This document shows positions 34,726 through 44,011 of a stretch of 64,000 nt of DNA, piece by piece. A program made the position numbers and the translations under genes. The stretch's first letter is position 1. The number at the start of each line of letters is the position of its first letter. This stretch comes from Alphaproteobacteria bacterium HT1-32 (GTDB lineage Bacteria > Pseudomonadota > Alphaproteobacteria > Rhodospirillales > HT1-32): assembly GCA_009649675.1 (NCBI GenBank), contig WJPL01000005.1, positions 1 through 64,000 on the forward strand. The letters run 5' to 3'. The notes below the pieces were generated by a model. It did not search any database. It saw only the letters and a list, made by a program, of their open reading frames with translations, and was not told the DNA's origin.

Positions 34726-36222
34726 TCAGTTCATCTTCTTCAGGATCAGCTCAATGATCCGGCGTTTGTCAGTCAGCAGGTCCACTTCAACGGTCAGTCC
34801 GGGTTGCAGGGCAACCGGCTGGCCTCTCACCTTCAGGGTCGCTTTTTCGAGTTCCAGCCGGACGGCAAATTCCGGGCGGTCGGGCTTCGGATAGATTTTG
34901 AGAACCTTCGCCGGAATGCTGCCGAACTGACGGAACGGATAGGCATCAACCTTCACCCGGGCTTCGATGTCCTTGCGGACAAAGGCGACATCCTTGTTGG
35001 CGATGATGGCGACGACGATTGGCCGGGCATTATCGGGAACAATCGTGGCGATCATGTTGCCGGTCGACACGATGCGCCCGGTCGTCTGAAAGCCGAGTGC
35101 GGTAATGGTGCCGTTTACCGGGCTGGTGATCTTCAGATGGTCGATCTGCATCTGCTGGAGATTCAGTTTGTTCTGAAAATTCACGATCTCTGCATTCACG
35201 GCATTTGCCGTATTCGCAAAAGTGGTGACAGAACTGGAGAGGTCGGCAAGTGCCTGACTGACGGCGGCCTTTTCCCGCTCCAGCGAATCCCGAAGCTCCT
35301 TCTCGCGTTTTGCAAGGTCGCTGCGGAGATTGGCGACGGCCAGCCGGGCGCGCGAGATTTCGAGCTCCGCTTCGTTTATGGCCTGACGCTGGGAGATGAC
35401 GTTGCCCTGGGCGGTAATCATGCTGTCGCGTGCAACATTGACCTGGGTAATCGGGACAATCCGTTGTTCGGCAAGGTCTTCCGTCTGTTTCAGATCCTTG
35501 CGTCGCCGTTCGAGAACCCGCAGCCGCGTATCCAGCATCTGCCGTGATGTCGCCAGCGATTTTTGCTGGCTGGCGATGCTGTCCAGATTTACCTGAATCT
35601 GCGACTTCGCCAGGGCAGCACCGCTGCGTTCAAATTCCGCTATGTTGAACTCTGCGGTCTCCAGCTGTTTCTGGCTTGTCCGCAATGTGTGAATATAGAC
35701 GAGTGCGGCACCGGCATCGACAAAGCTTGATACCGGACGCTGATTGACGATTGCCGGGTTTTCGACAATTTCGCGGGCGATCCTGCTTGATAACTCAAGC
35801 TGCCTCTTCTTTTCGATCTGCAGGGCCAGCGCATTTTCGATGCCTTTCAGGTCAACATCGGACTGCGATCTCTGAAGAAGCATGATGACGTCGCCTTCGC
35901 GGACTGAATCACCTTCAGCAACATTCATCGACAGCACGACACCGCCTTCCCGTGCTTCGACGGTGATGTTCTGCCCCTGCGGAACAATTTCCCCCTTGGC
36001 CTGAACCTTCACATGAATTTTGGTGAAATAGGACACCATGCCGGCGATCAGGATTGCCGCGATAAAAGCATAAAGCGCGCCCCGCATCAGAACGGGAGGC
36101 ACGGCCTGAATGATCTCTGATCGCTCGTCCTGCTTGCGATTTTGCTCCGCATAGCGGTTGAGAGCGGCCTGCTGATCGTCGTCCATTGATTCGGGTGCTG
36201 ACTCTTTCTCAGAATCTGCCAT
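34726..36222 (-). CDS. HlyD-family periplasmic adaptor of type I secretion
   Basis: 498 residues: a charged cytoplasmic N terminus, one membrane segment (about 46-66), lipoyl/barrel-sandwich halves (EGGVVLSMNVAEGDSVREGD and the ITSPVNGTITALG region), long alpha-helical hairpin (about 140-345) and beta-barrel domain. It bridges the inner-membrane ABC exporters to TolC. It sits between the two cNMP-ABC genes, 40 and 59 bp from them, and probably serves both. Confidence 0.93.
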   Translation of the reverse strand: MADSEKESAPESMDDDQQAALNRYAEQNRKQDERSEIIQAVPPVLMRGALYAFIAAILIAGMVSYFTKIHVKVQAKGEIVPQGQNITVEAREGGVVLSMNVAEGDSVREGDVIMLLQRSQSDVDLKGIENALALQIEKKRQLELSSRIAREIVENPAIVNQRPVSSFVDAGAALVYIHTLRTSQKQLETAEFNIAEFERSGAALAKSQIQVNLDSIASQQKSLATSRQMLDTRLRVLERRRKDLKQTEDLAEQRIVPITQVNVARDSMITAQGNVISQRQAINEAELEISRARLAVANLRSDLAKREKELRDSLEREKAAVSQALADLSSSVTTFANTANAVNAEIVNFQNKLNLQQMQIDHLKITSPVNGTITALGFQTTGRIVSTGNMIATIVPDNARPIVVAIIANKDVAFVRKDIEARVKVDAYPFRQFGSIPAKVLKIYPKPDRPEFAVRLELEKATLKVRGQPVALQPGLTVEVDLLTDKRRIIELILKKMN

Positions 36223-36281
36223 TGGTGGCCCCTGTTGCTGCCGGATCAGATGCGTTTTGCATGGCTGTTTTCCGTTGCCTG

Positions 36282-39200
36282 TCAGTGTGTCGCGCGGTTG
36301 ACGAGATAATGATACATGCCGCCTTGCTGGATCAGTTCATCATGGGTGCCGGTCTCGACGATCTTGCCTTCGTCCAGCACGACAATCATGTCGGCATTTC
36401 GAATGGTTGATAGCCGATGGGCGATAACAAGGCTGGTTCGGCCTTCGACAATCCGGTCGAGATTCTGCTGAATGATGCGTTCGCTCTCATTATCCAGCGC
36501 GGATGTGGCTTCATCGAGAATCAGCAGATTCGGGCTGGCGGCCAATGCCCGGGCGATGATCAGCCGTTGTTGCTGACCGCCGGACAGGCTGCGCCCCCCC
36601 TCACCGATCCGGGTGTCAAACTTCATGGGGAAGGAATCGACGAAGCTGCTGACGCCTGCCAGAGACGCCGCCGAAATAATGCTTTCAAAAGGCAGGGCGG
36701 GATTTGAGAGAGCAATGTTCTCGCGGACAGTACCGCTGAAAATGAAGGGTGTCTGTTCGACCACGCCGATTTGCTTGCGCAGGGAGGTTATCTCCAGGCA
36801 CCGCACATCGAGATCGTCGATATAGACAGCCCCTTCTGACTGAACCAGCATCCGGTTGACCAGATTGACCAGTGTGGATTTTCCGGAGCCGCTGCGGCCG
36901 ACAAAAGCCACTTTCTGGCCGGCCTGAATGGTCAGGTTAATATCCTGAAGCACCCAGGGCCCGTCGTCTGTATAGCGGAAGTTGACGTTTTCGAACCGGA
37001 TCGCGCCTTTAAGGGGCGGGCAGATATTTCCGCCGTCTTCGGCTTCCCGCGGACAGGAAAGAACATCATTGATGCGTTCCAGCGCGATCTTCAGTTCAAG
37101 ATATTCGTCGTAGAAATCGGCAAGATCCTCCACGGGGTCCGTGACCTGGTTGGCGATCCCGGAAAACGCGATCAGCAGGCCGGGTGAGAGGGTGCCGTCG
37201 AGTACCATATAGGCACCAATCCCCAGAATCAGAATGTCGGAGAGCTGGTCGATGAATTCGATGGCCAGTTCCATCTTGTTGTCGAAACGCTCGCTGCGAT
37301 AGCTGACACCCTGTTCATCGGCGAACATCCGGATGCCGCGCTTGCGGAAGTCATCTTCCTGGGCCAGCGCCTTGATCGTGTAGATGCCTTTGACGACTTC
37401 GATGATATGCGAGTCTTTTTTCGCCCCTATACTGAAGGATTCCTGCTCATAGCGCCGAATTTTCGGGGCACAGAAGATGGTGATCGCGGCGATGCTGAGT
37501 GAGGCGAGGATCACAATGATGGCCAGCTTTGGCTGCATGGCGATCACGATCGGGGTGAAGATGATGATGTTCACCGTATTCATGATGATCCGCATGCCGC
37601 CGCTGGAGACGGTGCCGAGAATTTTCTCGTTCTCGGCAAAGCGGGCCATGATCTCGCCGGTTTCCCATTTCTTCAGAGTCTGAAGTGGCAGGGCGAGCAC
37701 ATGACCGAAGAACCGGACGAACAGAGTTCCGGTAAGGCGGCGCATCAGATGCAGGGTCAGAAACTCGCGAATGGCTCCGGTGACCATTGCAACAACCGTC
37801 GCGCCCAGAATCACGGCAAGCAGGATCGCCAGCAGATTCCAGTCGCCGACTACCAGCACATCATCAATCAGAATTTTCGTGAAGAACGGCGGCATCATTG
37901 CCAGTGCGGCCAGCAGCACGGACACCAGCATGATCCGGGATACCAGCGGCATGAAAGGGCGAAGCAGCGGCAGGAACTGTTTGTAGATCTTGGGAACACT
38001 GGCACCGACCGCGCCAAAGTCCGGAACATAGGAAATCACCAGGACATTGCCGTCCCAGACTTCCAGGAAGCTGTCCAGTGTCACGCGGCTGATGCCGTGA
38101 ATCGGGTCGGCAATCAGCGCTTCACCGGATTTGACTTCATAGAGGACAGCAAGCCCGCCATCGATGTTCCGGACAATGGCAGGCAGCGTGACAGCCGGAA
38201 GCTCGGCCCCGTCGATCATCATCAGCCGGCTGAGATATCCGGCAGCTTCGGCCTTGCGACTGAGCGAGTACATATCATCCGGTTCACCATGTGCCAGTTG
38301 CGCCTCTTCAAGATCTATCGTCTCAAAGGGACGCCGAAAGAAAGCGGCGACCATGGCCAGGCAGGCGACACCGGCCAGCACGGGTGAGTCCGTCCTGGCA
38401 TGCCAGGCTTTGGTGCGAAATGGCCAGCGACCGGCTCTGAAACTTTCAAGATGAATCTGCTGCACATGGGCTGCGGCTGGGCTGTCGGCGTCATCCGGCG
38501 CTGCCGTTATCAGCGTCTGTTGCTGGCGAAGATGCCGGGATGCCTGATCGGCGAGCAGTTCCTGAATGGCGCTTTCCGAACCCAGTGACTGTTCGAAGTC
38601 CTGGCGGTTGAGTGACAGCACGCGGGTTGGCCCGTCGGCGGCAGCACCTGCCGACCGGGGTTCATCATAGACCAGTGCCATTTCACCGAGAAAGGTGCCG
38701 GTTTCCTTGAAGCCGAGCAGTTTGCTGCCCGCAGTTTCCTTGATGATCCGCAGCCGGCCTTCGCGGACAAAGTAGATAGCGTCACCCGGGTCACCCTCGT
38801 GAAACAGTATTTCGCCGTCTGACAGATCGGTGGTGACGATACATTCAGCCAGTTTCCTGATGACCGGCGGTTTCAGGCCGGAAAGCAGGTTCTGGGTCTT
38901 GAGGAAATTGAATTCGTCGTTTCGGGCAGATGCTTCTTCAATGCGCGTACGCATTTCCGGATGGCGGTCCATGGCCGACTTGAAGGCATCAATGGAAAGC
39001 TGCAACACGGTTGTGCTGCCGGTTGCTCGGATCGTTGCGGAGGAGGGGCCGCCATGCAGCAGACCGCGCTCACCGAACCCGTCCCCTTTCTTCAGGACAG
39101 CCAGCGTGATTGGCTTGCCGTCAGCACTGTCATCTACGACGCGGACCTTGCCGGTCTGAATCAGACAGAAGCCGCCGCCCGTCTCGCCTGTCCGGCGCAG

Positions 39201-39320
39201 TACTTCGCCCAAGGCAAAGCTTTCGACAACGGCTCCTTCAAGCAGTTCGTCGAGAACATCGTCTGGCAAGGTCGCAAAAAAGGGATGTGCCCCAAGCAGG
39301 GCACGCGTATCCGCAGTCAT
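36282..39320 (-). CDS. ABC exporter with two cNMP-binding domains and degenerate C39-like domain
   Basis: 1012 residues, same order as its partner: cNMP-fold 1 (about 10-130; R replaced in GERGLLHGGPSSA), cNMP-fold 2 (about 145-262; canonical GEMALVYDEPRSA with E213 and R222), C39-like domain (about 305-435), membrane domain and ATPase (GRSGSGKST, LSGGQQQRL, LILDEATSALD). In the C39-like domain the nucleophile position is not Cys (TDSPVLAGVACL) and the His position is Leu (GGLAVLYEV), so it cannot cleave. Such domains (as in HlyB) bind substrate. It may form a heterodimer with the active exporter or move a second cargo. Confidence 0.92.
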   Translation of the reverse strand: MTADTRALLGAHPFFATLPDDVLDELLEGAVVESFALGEVLRRTGETGGGFCLIQTGKVRVVDDSADGKPITLAVLKKGDGFGERGLLHGGPSSATIRATGSTTVLQLSIDAFKSAMDRHPEMRTRIEEASARNDEFNFLKTQNLLSGLKPPVIRKLAECIVTTDLSDGEILFHEGDPGDAIYFVREGRLRIIKETAGSKLLGFKETGTFLGEMALVYDEPRSAGAAADGPTRVLSLNRQDFEQSLGSESAIQELLADQASRHLRQQQTLITAAPDDADSPAAAHVQQIHLESFRAGRWPFRTKAWHARTDSPVLAGVACLAMVAAFFRRPFETIDLEEAQLAHGEPDDMYSLSRKAEAAGYLSRLMMIDGAELPAVTLPAIVRNIDGGLAVLYEVKSGEALIADPIHGISRVTLDSFLEVWDGNVLVISYVPDFGAVGASVPKIYKQFLPLLRPFMPLVSRIMLVSVLLAALAMMPPFFTKILIDDVLVVGDWNLLAILLAVILGATVVAMVTGAIREFLTLHLMRRLTGTLFVRFFGHVLALPLQTLKKWETGEIMARFAENEKILGTVSSGGMRIIMNTVNIIIFTPIVIAMQPKLAIIVILASLSIAAITIFCAPKIRRYEQESFSIGAKKDSHIIEVVKGIYTIKALAQEDDFRKRGIRMFADEQGVSYRSERFDNKMELAIEFIDQLSDILILGIGAYMVLDGTLSPGLLIAFSGIANQVTDPVEDLADFYDEYLELKIALERINDVLSCPREAEDGGNICPPLKGAIRFENVNFRYTDDGPWVLQDINLTIQAGQKVAFVGRSGSGKSTLVNLVNRMLVQSEGAVYIDDLDVRCLEITSLRKQIGVVEQTPFIFSGTVRENIALSNPALPFESIISAASLAGVSSFVDSFPMKFDTRIGEGGRSLSGGQQQRLIIARALAASPNLLILDEATSALDNESERIIQQNLDRIVEGRTSLVIAHRLSTIRNADMIVVLDEGKIVETGTHDELIQQGGMYHYLVNRATH

Positions 39321-39397
39321 GGCCGTTCACGGGTCATAGGTGTGCAGAACAGGAGGATGGCAAGGTGTGCCCTGACCATCCCCTGATCTGTCATAAC

Positions 39398-40186
39398 CTA
39401 TTCGTCGTCGTCATCATCTGCCGGGATCTCTTCGACGATCCCAAGAAGCGGATGACCAACCTCGGCGGCAGCAGCGATGTCTTCAATCAGAGCTTCGAAC
39501 AGTTCATCCCGGATCGATTCTTTGATCACATCCAGCTCTGGCCGGATGATGTTGCGGACCATGTAAATGGTATAGCCGTCACTTTCCTTGATCGGACCGA
39601 TCAGATCGCCGGGGCTGGCGGCAAAAACGGCTGCTTCGATTTCACCGGTAACCGTCGCACGTGTGACTTCGCCAACAAAACCGCCCTGCCGGAATGTATC
39701 ACCGTCGATGGAATGCTCGACTGCCAGCGACTGAAAGCTTTCCTCGCCTTCTTCGAGCTGTGAATACAGCTCGTCTGCCATATCTTCTTCAGCAACGGTG
39801 ATCGAGTAGAGTTCAGCAACGTCATATGCGTCTTTGTTGACGGCAAAATACTCGGCAATATCCGTATCGGAAATCGTCGTCCGCAGCTTGTTGCGCACGA
39901 CCCCGATTTCAAAAACCGCCTGAAGGGTTTTCAGGTCGATATTGTTCTCGGCCATCCAGGCGTTAAATGTGTCTGCTTTCTCAAGCTCAAGTTCATAGCG
40001 ATATTCGTCGAAAAAAGCCTGCAATTCGTCGGCGCTGGCTGAAATCCCATTTTTACTGGCGTGCTGTACAACAGCTGCATTTTTCACGGTTTCATTAATA
40101 AGGGCCGTGTTTCCGAGAATTAGCTGCCACTGCAAAGCCGATTTCACGTCAATTGCTGCGCCATTTACGGTGATGAAGGCTGTCAT
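39398..40186 (-). CDS. acidic cytoplasmic parvulin-type PPIase/chaperone 2
   Basis: 262 residues, SurA-like: N-terminal helical domain (about 1-105) and a PPIC rotamase region (about 110-215; VGEVTRATV, SPGDLIGPIKESDGYTIYMV). No signal peptide, so it stays in the cytoplasm, unlike SurA. By my count about 54 Asp/Glu against 17 Lys/Arg, with a DDDDDE tail: strongly acidic. AAGGGGA precedes ATG. Its charge complements the cationic peptide, so I infer a holding chaperone that keeps the precursor soluble and unfolded for export. It has a paralogue next door. Confidence 0.8.
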   Translation of the reverse strand: MTAFITVNGAAIDVKSALQWQLILGNTALINETVKNAAVVQHASKNGISASADELQAFFDEYRYELELEKADTFNAWMAENNIDLKTLQAVFEIGVVRNKLRTTISDTDIAEYFAVNKDAYDVAELYSITVAEEDMADELYSQLEEGEESFQSLAVEHSIDGDTFRQGGFVGEVTRATVTGEIEAAVFAASPGDLIGPIKESDGYTIYMVRNIIRPELDVIKESIRDELFEALIEDIAAAAEVGHPLLGIVEEIPADDDDDE

Positions 40187-40406
40187 TTCGTCCCCTTGGT
40201 ATTTCTTGTTGCGGAAGTTTCCCCGGAAAGACCGCTGACCTGTTAAGTCAGGCAGGCTTCCACCCCTCCGTTGTCTTTATCGTCGACCGGGGAGGTCCTG
40301 TATAGAACGAAATGACAATTTTTACGCCGTATATGTATTGTTCATATTACCAAGGGCTGTGATTCCGGCGCTGTCTGGTGATGGATTCAGGCCTGCCGGT
40401 CCGTCG

Positions 40407-41147
40407 TTAGTTCCCGGTCATCACGACCGCCTGTCTGGCCAGTATGCCGAGTTGTTCTGCAAGCAGCGATTGGCGGATTTCCGGTTCGACCTCGCCGATC
40501 GGCGGTTTCTGAAAACCGCTGACCAGATAGATGTCATACTCGGTCCCGTTTTTCAGTGGCCCGACGATATCTCCGGGGTCCACGCTGAATACTGAAATCG
40601 CGACTGTTTCCGGCAGGTCTGCCCGTGTCACCTCGCCGAGATACCCTGCTGCCGGACGGGTCGTTTCGTCCGTTGAATGTTCCAGCGCAGCGAGATGAAA
40701 GTTCAGTGTCCCGTTTCGTAACTGGTCTGCCATTTTCTCTGCTTCCCGGCGGGTGGGAAGTGTTATGGCGTACAGGCTGGCGGTTTCCAGTTCGGTTGCA
40801 AGCTGCTGATAGGTCTCGGCGATCTGTGTGTCTTCGATGGCGAGTAACAGTTTGCTCCGCAGGGCCCGCAGGCGGCAGGCATCGGCCATCGCCCTTTCAT
40901 CCATATGATTGGCCTTGAGCCAGCGCCGTGTTTCATCCGCTGAGTCGATACCCATTTCATAACGAAACTCGTTCACGGCCTGCTGGAGGTCGTCGGCGGT
41001 CAGTTCAATTCCCGAATGAATCGAATACTGAACAAGTACAGCCCGTTCTACGGTCAGATCGAGAAAAGGTTCGGGGTCTTCAACGGATGACCAGGCCAGT
41101 GCGCGGCTTAAACTTACCTCGTCACCATTTACAGAAAAGGTTGTCAT
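40407..41147 (-). CDS. acidic cytoplasmic parvulin-type PPIase/chaperone 1
   Basis: 246 residues, paralogous to the downstream protein: similar start (TFSVNGDEVSLSRALAW), ELTADDLQQAVNEFRYEMG helix and rotamase part (LGEVTRADLPE, DPGDIVGPLKNGTEYDIYLV). About 40 Asp/Glu against 21 Lys/Arg. No signal peptide. Start ATG 41147 aligns with the paralogue; upstream in-frame starts to 41270 would reach into the divergent tolC leader. First gene of the export operon; the 220 bp to the next gene may hold an extra promoter. Confidence 0.78.
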   Translation of the reverse strand: MTTFSVNGDEVSLSRALAWSSVEDPEPFLDLTVERAVLVQYSIHSGIELTADDLQQAVNEFRYEMGIDSADETRRWLKANHMDERAMADACRLRALRSKLLLAIEDTQIAETYQQLATELETASLYAITLPTRREAEKMADQLRNGTLNFHLAALEHSTDETTRPAAGYLGEVTRADLPETVAISVFSVDPGDIVGPLKNGTEYDIYLVSGFQKPPIGEVEPEIRQSLLAEQLGILARQAVVMTGN

Positions 41148-41315
41148 ATTTGTTCCCGATGATGTTGATGAGGAGATAATACTGTGCGATGCCATAAATG
41201 TTGAAACAATTCCGGTTTCTTGTATCTCTCGAATTCCGGGGCTGTTTTCCGAGATTGTCAGGTTGGTCAAAAAATATCTGATCTGACGGGTTTTGCTGGA
41301 ATGGCTGGGAGGGTC

Positions 41316-42677
41316 ATGAAGCGTTTTTCTGGACTGTTTTTTGCGACGGTTATGCTTTGTCTGCCCGCCTCGGCAAAGCTGTCAGCGGAGACGCTGACGG
41401 ATATGCTTGTTCTCGCTTATGACAGTAATCCCAAGATGTTAGCCGGTCGTCAGGCGTTGCGTGTGGTGAACGAGCAGTTCCCGCAGGCGGTTGCGAACTG
41501 GCTGCCGACCCTGTCAACGGCGATGAGTGCTGACCGGTCACTGAGCGCCAGTGAGAGTACGGCACCCTCCAACTCCAGAACGGACACTTACAAGAATACG
41601 CTGAGCTATGCCCAGACAGTCTTTGATGGTGGCCGGAACTTTGCGCGACTCGACAAGGCGGTGGCCTCGATCCGGTCCCAGCAGGAGACATTGCGACTGA
41701 CCGAACAGGGCGTTTTGCTGGATGTCGTGAAGGCCTATATGAATGTCATCAGGGACCGGCAGACACTCGCTCTGCGCGAAGCCAACAAAATTCTTCTGGA
41801 GCAGCAGCTTGCCAGCACCCAGGTTCAGTTCAACCTGCAACAGCGAACCATTGCCGATCTGTCACAGGCGCAGGCGCGATTGCGTGCTGCCGAAGCCACG
41901 GTGATTGGTGCGGATAATAACCTGAAGACGTCCGAGGCGAGTTATCTCGAACTGACCGGGCTGGCTCCGGGAGAACTGGAAATGCCGGGAAGGCCCGTGA
42001 ATCTTCCGGTCGATTTAGAAGAAACGATCATTCTGGCGGAAACATTTCTGCCTACCGTCGAAATTGCCCAGTATGCGATTGATCTGGCCGAATATGATGC
42101 CTCAATTGAAAACCGTTCCCGGCTTCCAACTCTCGGGCTGGCGGCCAGTCTGACGCATCAGCGCAGCAAGGAAGCCGGTGCCGGCCCTGCGACAGACCAG
42201 CGCGATATCAGCGCGACAGTTACGCTGACCGTGCCCTTGTATCAGTCCGGGGCAGAGCTTTCCCGTCTGCGGGCTGCCCGGATACTTGTCGGCCAGCGCC
42301 GTACAGAACTGGAAGATGCCAAGCGCTCGGCCCGAAGTGCGGCAGTGACCGCCTGGCGCACCCATGTCAGCGCCAACGCGCAGATTGAATCGCTCCGGGA
42401 AGCTGCGAAGGCGGCGGAAACGGCCCGCGACGGCATCGCACGTGAACTGAGCGTCGGCCGTCGCTCCGTGATTGATCTTCTGGATGCCGAGGCGGAGCTT
42501 CTGACAGCGCAGGTCAACCTCGCGGCCGGCGAGCGTGATGCACTTGTTGCGGCCTTTGAGGTGCTGAATGCGACAGGTCAGCTGACGGCTCGTGATCTCA
42601 ATCTCCCGGCTGATATCTATCGGCCCGTTGATGATTTCGAACGCACGAAATGGAAACTCTACACAACCAGTGAGTGA
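41316..42677 (+). CDS. tolC: TolC-family outer-membrane efflux protein
   Basis: 453 residues: signal peptide (KRFSGLFFATVMLCLPASA, cleavage near SAETL) and two OEP repeats with long helices (for example ARLRAAEATVIGADNNLKTSE; RTELEDAKRSARSAAVTAW). It forms the outer-membrane channel of the type I secretion system. Divergent from the PPIase-ABC-HlyD operon with a 168-bp promoter region between. ATG 41301 is an alternative start five codons upstream. Confidence 0.92.
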   Translation: MKRFSGLFFATVMLCLPASAKLSAETLTDMLVLAYDSNPKMLAGRQALRVVNEQFPQAVANWLPTLSTAMSADRSLSASESTAPSNSRTDTYKNTLSYAQTVFDGGRNFARLDKAVASIRSQQETLRLTEQGVLLDVVKAYMNVIRDRQTLALREANKILLEQQLASTQVQFNLQQRTIADLSQAQARLRAAEATVIGADNNLKTSEASYLELTGLAPGELEMPGRPVNLPVDLEETIILAETFLPTVEIAQYAIDLAEYDASIENRSRLPTLGLAASLTHQRSKEAGAGPATDQRDISATVTLTVPLYQSGAELSRLRAARILVGQRRTELEDAKRSARSAAVTAWRTHVSANAQIESLREAAKAAETARDGIARELSVGRRSVIDLLDAEAELLTAQVNLAAGERDALVAAFEVLNATGQLTARDLNLPADIYRPVDDFERTKWKLYTTSE

Positions 42678-42853
42678 CTTCCCGTCAGCCGTTTACGGAC
42701 GGTCTGACAAGGCTTCAATGCTGCCGGATATGACGGAAAGAATTGATTTTCCGGAAGCTGTTCGCATGGTGACAAAGATACCGGCAAAAAGCGCAGACCC
42801 TTCAGAACAGGACGAAATTTCGGCTGGTCGACGCGCTGTCAGAGGAGATTTCC

Positions 42854-43408
42854 ATGGATGTTATCGGTGCGATTGCCGAGACATTGCGTCTCAAAGGCGA
42901 ACAGCAATATGGCAACGAAAATGTCAGCCAGCTTGCCCATGCCCTGCAATCGGCGGCACTGGCAGAATCTGAGGAGGCATCATCTTCGCTGATTGCCGCA
43001 TCATTGCTGCATGATATCGGACATCTGGTCGACAAGCGGTTTGAGATCGGACAGCAGAAAGATGTTGATCGGCATCACGAAGATATTGGTGCGGCTTACC
43101 TGTCCCGGTTCTTCCCTGCCGGAGTGACGGAACCGATCCGGCTGCATGTTCCGGCAAAACGCTATCTTTGCTATGTGGAGCAGGGCTATTTCCAGAGCCT
43201 GTCCCCGGCATCGGTCCGCAGCCTGGGTTTGCAGGGCGGCGCTTTCTCGGCCAGCGAAGCGGCTGACTTCATCGGCCAGCCTCAGGCAGCGGAAGCTGTG
43301 CGTCTGCGCCGGTGGGACGATCTGGCAAAGGTCCAGGGGCTTGAGACGCCTCCGCTCGAACATTTCATGTCTTATGTCGCGCAGGTACATACGCCTGCCG
43401 ATGTCTGA
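42854..43408 (+). CDS. phnZ: PhnZ-like HD-domain oxygenase (phosphonate degradation)
   Basis: 184 residues with a diiron HD fold: H29, H53-D54 and H57 (SLLHDIGH), H74/H75 (DRHHED), H98 and the substrate lysine in HVPAKRYLC (K102). The downstream SLSPASVRSLGLQGG block is typical of PhnZ, which splits 2-amino-1-hydroxyethylphosphonate into glycine and phosphate. GAGGAG supports ATG 42854. PhnY is not in the window. The stop overlaps the phnN start (ATGTCTGA), so the two are coupled. Confidence 0.87.
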   Translation: MDVIGAIAETLRLKGEQQYGNENVSQLAHALQSAALAESEEASSSLIAASLLHDIGHLVDKRFEIGQQKDVDRHHEDIGAAYLSRFFPAGVTEPIRLHVPAKRYLCYVEQGYFQSLSPASVRSLGLQGGAFSASEAADFIGQPQAAEAVRLRRWDDLAKVQGLETPPLEHFMSYVAQVHTPADV

Positions 43409-43949
43409 TCCGGGCCGACTGTTTCTGGTCGTCGGACCCTCAGGGGTCGGCAAGGATTCGCTGCTGGATGCCGCGCGCAATCACTTCAGGCATGATGCAG
43501 GAACAATCTTCCCCAGACGCGTGATAACCCGCCCGGCAGAGGCGGGTGGCGAAGATCACTGTTCCGTTGATGACGCCATGTTCACGAAACAACTGAAAGA
43601 CGGGGCCTTTGCCCTGCACTGGGTTGCGTATGGTCTGCGTTATGGCGTGCCGGTGACTGTTGTAAATGATCTGGACGCTGGCCGAAATGTCGTCGTCAAT
43701 GTTTCGCGTACGGTGATTGAGGATGCACGGGCCCGCTTCCGGCATGTTACCGTACTGTCCGTTATGGCGGACCCGGAGATACTGGCGGCCCGTCTGGCAG
43801 GGCGGCAACGCTCAAGCGATGGCAATCTGACGGCCCGGCTGGCACGGGGCGCACTGATGATCCCGGCCGGTCCTGATGTTGTAACCATTGATAATTCAGG
43901 GGCGCTGGATGATGCGGTCTCCGCTTTTGTGAGCGCGATCGCCGGTTAA
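43401..43949 (+). CDS. phnN: PhnN ribose 1,5-bisphosphate phosphokinase
   Basis: 182 residues of guanylate-kinase fold with P-loop GPSGVGKDS (12-20) and the RRVITRPAEAGGEDH lid region. PhnN makes phosphoribosyl diphosphate from ribose 1,5-bisphosphate in C-P lyase pathways. It overlaps phnZ by 8 bp. The rest of the C-P lyase operon is absent here, so the pair is separated from its usual partners. Confidence 0.92.
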   Translation: MSDPGRLFLVVGPSGVGKDSLLDAARNHFRHDAGTIFPRRVITRPAEAGGEDHCSVDDAMFTKQLKDGAFALHWVAYGLRYGVPVTVVNDLDAGRNVVVNVSRTVIEDARARFRHVTVLSVMADPEILAARLAGRQRSSDGNLTARLARGALMIPAGPDVVTIDNSGALDDAVSAFVSAIAG

Positions 43950-44011
43950 CAGAAACCGGCAGTTCTGTTCAGGTTTTCCGAGAGTTCAGCGTTCAGACCA
44001 TCCGTCAGTTT

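Noticed and set aside
41148-41315. A second CRP-type site in the tolC/PPIase divergent promoter
   Set aside because: TGTGCGATGCCATA has only a partial left half site and no matching right half, so it is not supported.
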